Below are positions 37,075 through 44,315 of a DNA stretch of 64,000 nucleotides, piece after piece. Within the stretch, counting starts at the first letter, position 1. Each line of letters starts with the position of its first letter. The notes below the pieces were generated by a model. The model ran no database searches. It saw only the letters and a list, made by a program, of their open reading frames with translations, and was not told where the DNA came from. This stretch comes from Ectothiorhodospiraceae bacterium BW-2 (GTDB lineage: Bacteria > Pseudomonadota > Gammaproteobacteria > Thiohalomonadales > Thiohalomonadaceae). The stretch covers positions 1,477,001 through 1,541,000 of the forward strand of contig CP032507.1 of NCBI GenBank assembly GCA_008375315.1, read 5' to 3'. The position numbers and the translations under genes are program-made.

Positions 37075-37422
37075 ATGGCGATAAAACTCTATTCGTTGCA
37101 GCGGGCAGAGCCTGAGGAGGGCGAACAGCTACGCCGCCAGCTCGATGAAGCGGGAATCGACTACTATGAGACTCACAGTGGCCATTGGGGGATCTCTCTA
37201 GCCGCCATCTGGCTACGCGATAACAGAGACTATCCCGAGGCACTTAAGATAGTGGAGGCGTTCGAAAAGCGCTACCGCGAAGAGGTGCGCCAGCAATACC
37301 GAAATCGAGAAGATGAGAGCTGGCTGACCCGTTTTCGGGCAGCGCCAGTCCCCTTTATTGCTATCTGGTTAGCTATCGGGTTAATCCTCTACCTGACACT
37401 TGCACCGTTTATGCTAGGATGA
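37075..37422 (+). CDS. DUF6164 family membrane protein
   Basis: From ATG 37075 the protein has 115 residues: a soluble N-terminal domain (IDYYETHSGHWGISLAAIWL) followed by one transmembrane helix (FIAIWLAIGLILYLTLAPF). This fits a small family of unknown function common in Gammaproteobacteria (DUF6164). It follows xerD by ten bases. Confidence 0.75.
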   Translation: MAIKLYSLQRAEPEEGEQLRRQLDEAGIDYYETHSGHWGISLAAIWLRDNRDYPEALKIVEAFEKRYREEVRQQYRNREDESWLTRFRAAPVPFIAIWLAIGLILYLTLAPFMLG

Positions 37423-37607
37423 GGTGGGCAATTTAATAAACTCGGTCAGTTGCTGAGTCGTCTGTTCACCTCACGCATATTGAACCATAGAGAAAAGCAG
37501 CGCCTACCTTGTGGCGCGAGTGAACCCCGGTGCTAATGTGGTGCAAATCCAACAAAGGGGCTAAAATAACGACCAGAGACTCCCCGAAACACACAGAAGG
37601 CGCAACT

Positions 37608-37796
37608 ATGCAGGCACAACCACAATTTATCGTTAACGCAGCAGGCGAAAGAGTGTCGGTTATTCTCTCCATTGAGGATTACGAAGAACTGCTGGAGGAT
37701 TTGGAAGATTTGGCTGCAATAGCTGACCAAAAAGGGGAACCCACTATTCCCCATGAAGAAGTGATTGCAGAGTTAAAAGCCAATGGCCTTTTATAA
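37608..37796 (+). CDS. Antitoxin of a RelBE/ParDE-like pair (Phd/YefM-like)
   Basis: This 62-residue protein has the dimerisation motif VSVILSIEDYEELLEDLEDL, then a flexible acidic tail ending EVIAELKANGLL that should wrap the toxin. ATG 37608 with AGAAGG upstream is preferred over a longer frame. It overlaps the toxin gene by 14 bases. Confidence 0.82.
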   Translation: MQAQPQFIVNAAGERVSVILSIEDYEELLEDLEDLAAIADQKGEPTIPHEEVIAELKANGLL

Positions 37797-38049
37797 TCTT
37801 TGCTGGCACAACCGGGCCAAAAAGGAGTTAAAGAGACTCCCGAAAGCCGATATAGCCAAAATTATCACTACAATAAATGCACTACAAACCAACCCGCTCC
37901 CTAACGGTCACAAGAAACTGACGGGCAGAGATAATAATTACCGAGTCAGGCAAGGCGATTACCGGATTATCTATACCATCGAAAACCAGCAACTAATTAT
38001 TGAGATTATCCGAGTTGCACACCGCAGAGAGGTTTACCGCAACTTGTAA
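37783..38049 (+). CDS. RelE/ParE family toxin
   Basis: The 88 residues show the RelE fold pattern: AKKELKRLPKADIAKII, NPLPNGHKKLTG, NNYRVRQGDYRIIYTI and a C-terminal RVAHRREVYRNL with the basic residues used in mRNA cleavage at the ribosome. It is translationally coupled to the preceding antitoxin. The locus looks complete. Confidence 0.88.
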   Translation: MAFYNLCWHNRAKKELKRLPKADIAKIITTINALQTNPLPNGHKKLTGRDNNYRVRQGDYRIIYTIENQQLIIEIIRVAHRREVYRNL

Positions 38050-38114
38050 CCATAGAGGTGCGTGATTCAAACCGTGCTTTTTAGACGACCCTTTTTTCCG
38101 GTAATCCACGGCGT

Positions 38115-38143
38115 GTAGGGGCGGGTTTCAAACCCGCCCCTAC
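38115..38143. repeat. Perfect 29-base palindrome
   Basis: GTAGGGGCGGGTTT and its exact complement flank a single base. Repeats of this type are dispersed in many genomes. Part of the same unit (GGGTTTCGTAGGGGC) sits next to MITE copy A at 9861-9875, so it travels with the MITE-like element. Confidence 0.8.
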
Positions 38144-38154
38144 GAAACCCAGGC

Positions 38155-38260
38155 TTTGTTCATCGTCTCGTCACCCTCATGAGGCATGACTCCCTCGCCT
38201 CCCCTTTTCGCCTCCCCCAGCGGGGAGGGGTGGAGAGGAGCTGACGAAGAGATGAACAAG
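38155..38260. repeat. MITE-like dispersed repeat, copy B
   Basis: This is the same element as at 9751-9857 in reverse orientation, with terminal inverted repeats TTGTTCATCGTCTCGTCA and its partner. It lies 105 bases after the RelE-type gene. The region 38281-38393 that follows has a short open plus-strand frame (LTGDDPEAPFQFIWGTGG) that I cannot place. Confidence 0.75.
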
Positions 38261-38434
38261 GCCCCCGGCAGCTAGCGCGTAAGTTAGCGACCTTAACCGG
38301 TGACGATCCTGAAGCGCCGTTTCAGTTTATCTGGGGTACCGGAGGCTGTTGCGCCGAAAACTCCCTCAAACTCCCCCAAATTCCCCGGCAATCTTGACCC
38401 GGCATTGACCCGGAAAAACCCGCCTAAAACGACA

Positions 38435-38460
38435 AAAGGCTCACCATACGGTAAGCCTTT
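38435..38460 (-). terminator. Terminator of tRNA-Leu
   Basis: AAAGGCT-ACC and GGT-AGCCTTT form a stem around a short loop with one mismatch, starting nine bases after the tRNA 3' end. On the minus strand T-rich DNA follows. Confidence 0.7.
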
Positions 38461-38468
38461 GTTTTAAC

Positions 38469-38556
38469 TGGTGCCCAGGGCCGGAATCGAACCGGCACGG
38501 TTGCAATAACCGAGGGATTTTAAGTCCCTTGCGTCTACCTATTTCGCCACCTGGGC
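38469..38556 (-). tRNA. tRNA-Leu (anticodon UAA)
   Basis: Read on the minus strand, GCCCAGG (acceptor) pairs with CCTGGGC and is followed by ACCA, so CCA is encoded. The anticodon loop CTTAAAA gives UAA. The long variable arm and the GGTTCGATTCC T-loop are typical of a class II leucine tRNA. Length is 88 with CCA. Confidence 0.97.
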
Positions 38557-38593
38557 CATGCCCCTTAAGGGGTTGAGCTTGATTGAGGGCGCG

Positions 38594-38599
38594 ATTATA
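38594..38599 (-). promoter_or_regulatory. Candidate -10 box of tRNA-Leu
   Basis: On the minus strand TATAAT is followed by CGCGCCC, a G/C discriminator typical of stable-RNA promoters under stringent control. The start would be about 31 bases before the tRNA. Confidence 0.4.
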
Positions 38600-38712
38600 A
38601 CGGCTCTTGCAAGGTTAGTACAGCAGAGAGTGACCCTCATTGCCACCATTCTCTTACCACCGAGCAAAAAATTGATGGCATAATAGCCCGTTCCATTACC
38701 AACAGGATACCC

Positions 38713-39297
38713 ATGCGCATTATTGACGAAGCGACTACTAAGAAGATAGTCATCGACCCAGGGGAGTACTATGTCTGCCGTGAGCCTTCAATCATCTCGA
38801 CCCTGCTCGGCTCTTGTGTCGCCGTCTGCCTGTTTGATCAGGTAGAGCGAGTGATCGGCATGAACCACTTTCTACTCGCTTTTAACCGCACCTGCACCAA
38901 CCCCCACGATCTTCTTCAAGATGAGATGGGACGCTACGGCATTCAGGCGATGGAGCTATTAATCAACCGCATGATGCGCATGGGGGCACGAAAACAGAAC
39001 CTACAAGCCAAAGCCTTTGGCGGAGGGCAGGTCATTCAGGCCAACCACTTCAATATTGGTGAGGCCAATATCGATTTTGCAGTCGAATTTCTCCGTTTCG
39101 AGCGAATCCCCCTAATCGCCTCCAGTCTAGGGGGGAATTATGGCCGCATGATCTACTTCCACTGGAGCGATTTTTCGGTCTATATGCGCCGCATTGAACC
39201 GCAGATGCAGCAGCAGGTGGCGTCCGAAGAGCAGCGCTATCTGGAACAGGCCCAACAGCAGAAGCGGCAACAACCTAGCTCCATCCACTACTGGTAA
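38713..39297 (+). CDS. cheD: Chemoreceptor glutamine deamidase CheD
   Basis: CheD deamidates glutamines in methyl-accepting chemotaxis proteins. The catalytic Cys35 lies in LLGSCVAVCL and His52 in GMNHFLL; AKAFGGGQVI and a C-terminal FHWSDFSVYM region follow. It is a solitary gene, with no other chemotaxis gene in the window, and it ends in a Gln-rich tail. Confidence 0.93.
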   Translation: MRIIDEATTKKIVIDPGEYYVCREPSIISTLLGSCVAVCLFDQVERVIGMNHFLLAFNRTCTNPHDLLQDEMGRYGIQAMELLINRMMRMGARKQNLQAKAFGGGQVIQANHFNIGEANIDFAVEFLRFERIPLIASSLGGNYGRMIYFHWSDFSVYMRRIEPQMQQQVASEEQRYLEQAQQQKRQQPSSIHYW

Positions 39298-39346
39298 CCC
39301 CCCCTGCCACTGCCGCAGCCTAAGAGCAATTAACAAGGCGAGCTCC

Positions 39347-40591
39347 TCAGACCGATGAGCCCCCTTGCGCCTGCTGCTGCATCAACAGCAGCTCCTCCTC
39401 TACCCCGGCCGCATGGGTCAGTTCGGCCACATTATCTTTGGTGAAAAAGCCGTCAAAGTCGCCGTAGCGCTGCACATACTCAATAATCAGCGAAGAGTGC
39501 TCTGAGGCTCCAGAGAAGATCTGCTTAATCCCCTCCTCACGAGAGCCTATCACATCGAGTAGAAATGTCTTTCCTTGAGCCGCAATCGCCTGCACGACAT
39601 AGTCGATATTCTCCACCCCATTTTGTTCGCCATCATTGACTCCGATGGCGATATGGTGTAGCCGTGGGCCGTAGTTACGGACAAAGGTCTCGGTAGGGGA
39701 GGGGAGCTGTTCGAGGTGGTTAACAAAATAGGGGGTATTGTTGGCGGTAAAGACCTTGGCGGGACTTCTCGCCTCATCACTAAAGTGGACACTTTTAGTC
39801 ACATTGGTCGATGAGTTTTGGTCTTTAATATCGTAAGAGCCCCAGTAGTAGTAGCTAGAGAGCGATAGCCACTCTAAAATCGCGTTCTCTCGATTCTGGC
39901 TATAAATTCGAGTCGCTAGATGATCAATCGGCGTTAAGAGCCCCTCAATCCCTAACTGCTGCTGTAGCGCCTTCGCCTGTTCATACGCCTGTTGTACATC
40001 GTCGCGAATATTGGATATCCCGAGCGAATAGATGCGAAGCTGATCCTGCGGCCGCTCCATATAGGCGATAATATTGTGGGTGTAGGGGGAGGGCTTGCTA
40101 ATCGCCATATTTCCGGGCAGCTCTAGGTGGCGAATATCGTTTTGGGAGAAGAAGCGAAACTGCCGCTCCTGCTGTCGCTTCACCACATCGCTCTGATGCT
40201 CTACCCGTAAAATCTCTCCCATATAGCGGCTATTCGGTCTATTCGCGCCAATCGGATAGACCTCATTTAGGCTACGAAATATCCCCCGTGTGTTCGGATC
40301 TTTGACCTCTCGCACCAAAATATCGGGCGAATCCATGTCGATACGCAAAATATGAGTCCAGTGCGATTCGCTCTCTAAAGTCACCAGATAGTGGTAAGGG
40401 GTCATGAAGCAGAGCTCGCCAACATAGCGGATAGAGTGATCTGGATCGACGGTAATCATCAGCGCCTCAATTTGGCCAATCATGGCGGTCAGTTCGGTTC
40501 GATCACGCTCCTCTAGTAGTCGTTGCAGATACTCTTCGAAAAAGTCGGAGTTCTCTTTATCTCCGTGGCGCTCAAAATTGATAGAATTCAT
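39347..40591 (-). CDS. VOC-fold protein resembling the HPPD C-terminal domain
   Basis: The 414-residue protein has a C-terminal part (about 285-395) that follows 4-hydroxyphenylpyruvate dioxygenase: YGPRLHHIAIGV (first metal histidine), FLLDVIGSREEGIKQIFS and SLIIEYVQRYGDFDGFF (metal glutamate). The N-terminal part is unlike HPPD and I do not recognise it. It is encoded 32 bases after the DUF2126 transglutaminase and should be coexpressed with it. A non-haem iron dioxygenase is possible, but the substrate is unknown. Confidence 0.7.
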   Translation of the reverse strand: MNSINFERHGDKENSDFFEEYLQRLLEERDRTELTAMIGQIEALMITVDPDHSIRYVGELCFMTPYHYLVTLESESHWTHILRIDMDSPDILVREVKDPNTRGIFRSLNEVYPIGANRPNSRYMGEILRVEHQSDVVKRQQERQFRFFSQNDIRHLELPGNMAISKPSPYTHNIIAYMERPQDQLRIYSLGISNIRDDVQQAYEQAKALQQQLGIEGLLTPIDHLATRIYSQNRENAILEWLSLSSYYYWGSYDIKDQNSSTNVTKSVHFSDEARSPAKVFTANNTPYFVNHLEQLPSPTETFVRNYGPRLHHIAIGVNDGEQNGVENIDYVVQAIAAQGKTFLLDVIGSREEGIKQIFSGASEHSSLIIEYVQRYGDFDGFFTKDNVAELTHAAGVEEELLLMQQQAQGGSSV

Positions 40592-40623
40592 CAGGTTGCT
40601 CTCTAAAATTTAGCTCTACACAG

Positions 40624-43600
40624 TTAACGACGCAAATCCAAAGTCCACGGAAAATCGGGGTTAGGCGGCTCATCGACCACCTCCACCTTACCACCGCTAA
40701 AGCCGTGGCGGGTAAAGCGAGCTAAGCGTCTCGCTTCAGCCTCGTTCGCATTCACTGGAAAAGCATCGTGGCTGCGACCGCCCGGGTGAGCAACATGGTA
40801 GGTGCAGCCACCGATAGAGCGTAGGTTCCAGCCATCGATAATGTCAAAGACCAGTGGCGTGTGGGGGGCGATAGTCGGGTGGAGACCCGAAGGGGGCTGC
40901 CACGCTTTATAGCGTACACCGGCCACAAACTCCCCCCGAGTGCCGGTATTTCGTAGCGGTAGTCGGCGGCCGTTACAGGTGACAATGTGTCTCGATTCGG
41001 TCAAACCGGTCACCTTAACCTGTAACCGCTCTACCGAGGAGTCCACATAACGAGAAGTCCCTAGTGCGCTCATCTCCTCCCCCAGCACATGCCAAGGCTC
41101 GATCGCAAATCGTAGCTCCAGCTCAATATCATCGACATTCAAGGTGCCGTAACGGGGAAATCTAAATTCGATAAATGGCGCTAACCACCCCTTATCAAAC
41201 CGATAGCCGGCCCGATTTAGATCCTCCATCACATCCTCCATGTCGCGCTCAATATAGTGCGGCAGCATAAAGCGATCGTGCAGTTCGGTGCCCCAACGAA
41301 CCGGTCTATGGGGCCATGGTACCTGCCAGAAACGATCAATCAGCGCCCGTAACAGCAACATCTGCACCACACTCATACGGTAGTGGGGCGGCATCTCAAA
41401 ACCGCGAAACTCGACCAGCCCTAACCGCCCCTGCACCCCCTCCGGTGAGTAGAGCTTATCGATACAGAACTCGGCGCGGTGGGTATTACCCGTTAGATCG
41501 GTCAGAAGGTGGCGCAGGCTACGATCAACGACCCACGGCATCGGCGGCTCGGCCCGCTCTAGCTCGTTAAAGGCGATATTGAGCTCATAGAGAGCATCAT
41601 CTCGCGCCTCATCGACCCTCGGTGCCTGTGAGGTCGGGCCGATAAAGAGTCCCGAAAAGAGGTAGGAGAGGGCCGGATGGCTCTGCCAGTAACCGATGAG
41701 GCTCTTGAGTAGCTGTGGCCGTCGCAGCACTGGGCTATCGGCGGCACTCCGGCCACCAAGGGTGACATGGTTACCGCCGCCGGTACCGCTGTGGCGACCA
41801 TCGAGCATAAACTTCTCAGTCCCTAACCGTGCCTGTCGCGCCTCTTCGTAGAGCGTTTCGGTATTGGCCACTAACTGCTGCCAGTTGTCCGCTGGATGGA
41901 TATTGACCTCAATCACGCCAGGGTCTGGGGTCACCTTAAAGCGCAGCAGTCGATCATCGTGTGGCGGCTCATACCCCTCCAGAATCAGCACTACCCCACA
42001 CTCTAACGCTGCCGCTTCGATAGCGTTGAGCAGATCGATATAGTGGCAGAGCTCGACTAGAGGGGGGAGAAAGAGATAGAGATGCCCCTGGCGTGGTTCG
42101 ATGCAGAGGGCGGTTCGTAGCGGTTTTTGCTCCAACGCCGGCCTCTTAGGCGCTGACTCTGACTCTGACTCTGGCAGTGACTGCGGCATCTGTCGCATCA
42201 CGGCCTGCCCTCGAACTATCTCGACCCGACGCTGTCCCCTCTGTAGCGGGGCTGGTTCATCGAACGGATCGCGTGCCACGATTTGATGACGCTCCGATGA
42301 CGGTTGCCACAGCAGCGAGTCGAGCGGCAGGCGATACCCTAGCGGCGAATCGCCGGGAATTAAAAATAGTTTGTCACGCCGTAGCTGCCAAGGTGAGCTG
42401 TGCCAGCTACCACGCCGCTCATCCCAGGCCAGCGGCAGCACATAGCCGACCGTTTTATTTAAGCCTTGGCTAAAGATGCGCCGTAGCCGCCGCCGCTCCA
42501 GCGGATCGTCCAGACGGTTATCTAAAATATCGACATTATCGGGCAAGGTTCCCTCCTTCCAGAGGTAGTAGAGACTATCTTCGTAGGCAGGATTAACACT
42601 CTCGTTAGAGAGCCCTAGCTGGCGACAGATGGCGGCCATTAGCCGCTCCGCCTCGGGGGTATCGTATTGGCGCGAACTGTCGGGGTGATCTAGCAGCTCT
42701 GGCCGATGCCACAGCGGCTCGCCCCCCTTTAACCAGGCACAGGTTAGCGCCCAGCGCGGTAACGGCTCCCCCGGATACCATTTACCTTGACCGTAGTGGA
42801 GTACCGCATGGTCACCAAAGGCCGCTTTTAGCCGCCGCAACAGCACTCCCGCCCGCTCTAGCTTATGGTCGCCTAGCGCCTCACTATTCCACTCTGGGCT
42901 CTCCATATCGTCAATTGAGACAAAGGTCGGCTCACCGCCCATCGTTAGCCGCACATCATGCTGCTGTAGTGACTGCTCGATCTGCTCGCCCAGCGCTAAA
43001 ATCGCCTGCCACTGCGACTCGGTATAGGGTTTGGTGACTCTTGGATCTTCTAATATCCGCTCGACGCTGTTCACAAACCGAAACTCGACTTCGCTCTTTG
43101 AGACCGCGCCGGTAATCGGTGCCGCACTCATCGGATCGGGGGTGCAGGCGAGTGGAATATGGCCCTCACCGGCAAAGAGTCCTGAGGTGGGATCGAGACC
43201 GACCCAGCCGGCACCGGGGAGATAGACTTCAGCCCAGGCGTGAAGATCGGTAAAATCGGCCGTAGGGCCAGAGGGGCCATCAAGCGCCTGCTGATCGGCC
43301 ATTAACTGCACCAGATAGCCAGAGACAAAACGCGCCGCCAACCCTAAATGGCGCAATATTTGCACCAGCAACCAACCGCTATCGCGACAGGAGCCGAGTC
43401 GCCGCTGTAGCGTCTCCTCGCAGCGCTGCACCCCCGGCTCCATGCGAATAGTATAGTCAATATGTTGTTGTAAAAACTGGTTGAGTTCGACCAGAAAGTG
43501 AACCACATGCGGCCCCTGATAGTCAGCGACCGCCTCGCCATGAGCGGCTGCATGGTGCGCCATCTCGGCACGAGTGGTCGCTTCACCGAAGTTAGCCTGC

Positions 43601-44004
43601 TCAATCTGTCGTAGTAGCTGTTTTAACAGCGGCCCCGACTCTTTCAGCTCAAAGTAGGGGGTCAGCTCCTTAGTGAGCTGCGTCTCATACTTAAAGGGGA
43701 GGTAGGTCGCACTCTCCTCTACGAAAAAGTCAAAGGGGTTAATGGTCACCATATCGACCACTAAATTGACATCGACCACCAGTTTTCGGCTCGGCTCAGG
43801 AAAGACCAGCCGAGCAAGATAGTTGCCAAAGGCATCCTGCTGCCAGTTAATGAAGTGATCCTGCGGCTCAATTTGCAGCGAAAACTGGTGCACCGGAGTA
43901 CGGGTGTGGGGGGCAGGTCGCAGGCGAACTAGGTGGGGCGAGAGGGCTACCTGCCGATCATAGTGATATTCGGTACGGTGATGAATGGCAACACGAATTG
44001 ACAC
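40624..44004 (-). CDS. Transglutaminase-like / DUF2126 protein
   Basis: The protein has about 1126 residues. An N-terminal bacterial transglutaminase-type beta domain (VAIHHRTEYHYDRQV) is followed by a transglutaminase core with the catalytic Cys in RRLGSCRDSGWLL, the His in DLHAWAEVYLPG and the Asp in GLDPTSG. A long C-terminal DUF2126 region (HSGTGGGNHVTLGG) follows, predicted to be related to amidoligase/glutamine synthetase-like peptide-modifying systems. GTG 44004 with AAGGAGAG upstream is chosen; an upstream TTG would lie within the ribosome-binding site. Confidence 0.9.
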   Translation of the reverse strand: MSIRVAIHHRTEYHYDRQVALSPHLVRLRPAPHTRTPVHQFSLQIEPQDHFINWQQDAFGNYLARLVFPEPSRKLVVDVNLVVDMVTINPFDFFVEESATYLPFKYETQLTKELTPYFELKESGPLLKQLLRQIEQANFGEATTRAEMAHHAAAHGEAVADYQGPHVVHFLVELNQFLQQHIDYTIRMEPGVQRCEETLQRRLGSCRDSGWLLVQILRHLGLAARFVSGYLVQLMADQQALDGPSGPTADFTDLHAWAEVYLPGAGWVGLDPTSGLFAGEGHIPLACTPDPMSAAPITGAVSKSEVEFRFVNSVERILEDPRVTKPYTESQWQAILALGEQIEQSLQQHDVRLTMGGEPTFVSIDDMESPEWNSEALGDHKLERAGVLLRRLKAAFGDHAVLHYGQGKWYPGEPLPRWALTCAWLKGGEPLWHRPELLDHPDSSRQYDTPEAERLMAAICRQLGLSNESVNPAYEDSLYYLWKEGTLPDNVDILDNRLDDPLERRRLRRIFSQGLNKTVGYVLPLAWDERRGSWHSSPWQLRRDKLFLIPGDSPLGYRLPLDSLLWQPSSERHQIVARDPFDEPAPLQRGQRRVEIVRGQAVMRQMPQSLPESESESAPKRPALEQKPLRTALCIEPRQGHLYLFLPPLVELCHYIDLLNAIEAAALECGVVLILEGYEPPHDDRLLRFKVTPDPGVIEVNIHPADNWQQLVANTETLYEEARQARLGTEKFMLDGRHSGTGGGNHVTLGGRSAADSPVLRRPQLLKSLIGYWQSHPALSYLFSGLFIGPTSQAPRVDEARDDALYELNIAFNELERAEPPMPWVVDRSLRHLLTDLTGNTHRAEFCIDKLYSPEGVQGRLGLVEFRGFEMPPHYRMSVVQMLLLRALIDRFWQVPWPHRPVRWGTELHDRFMLPHYIERDMEDVMEDLNRAGYRFDKGWLAPFIEFRFPRYGTLNVDDIELELRFAIEPWHVLGEEMSALGTSRYVDSSVERLQVKVTGLTESRHIVTCNGRRLPLRNTGTRGEFVAGVRYKAWQPPSGLHPTIAPHTPLVFDIIDGWNLRSIGGCTYHVAHPGGRSHDAFPVNANEAEARRLARFTRHGFSGGKVEVVDEPPNPDFPWTLDLRR

Positions 44005-44054
44005 GGGATAACTCTCCTTCAAAATAGATCAAAAATAGTGCAACAAAGAGACTC

Positions 44055-44069
44055 GCACCAAAATAGTGC
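44055..44069. promoter_or_regulatory. NtrC-like operator upstream of the DUF2126 operon
   Basis: GCAC, seven bases, then GTGC (GCACCAAAATAGTGC) matches the NtrC dyad pattern, and a second AAAATAGTGCA half-site lies at 44033-44043. The site is about 50 bases upstream of the gene. I see no correctly spaced sigma-54 box between them. The remaining divergent region 44070-44315 shows no clear features. Confidence 0.35.
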
Positions 44070-44315
44070 ATACGCCCCAGGCTCTGACCACTGCCTCCCA
44101 TCGCTAAGACGAGGCGGCCAAAAATGGCATTGTGCCGCATAAACGCGCCCTAATAAAGCGATAAAGCAAATACTATTCCATAGAGCGCACGCCCGCAAAG
44201 TAGGCCGCTATCGTTTGAGTTAACCGCCACTCTGATTTAGCATACCCGCTGCATAAATGGCTAACAGTGGCCAAACTTAAAGACGAATAATGAAGCTGCA
44301 CGCGAGGAGATGTGA

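Noticed and set aside
38281-38393. Plus-strand coding-like stretch (LTGDDPEAPFQFIWGTGG)
   Set aside because: Open for only about 38 codons, with no start signal and no family recognised. It could be a gene fossil but cannot be supported as a gene.
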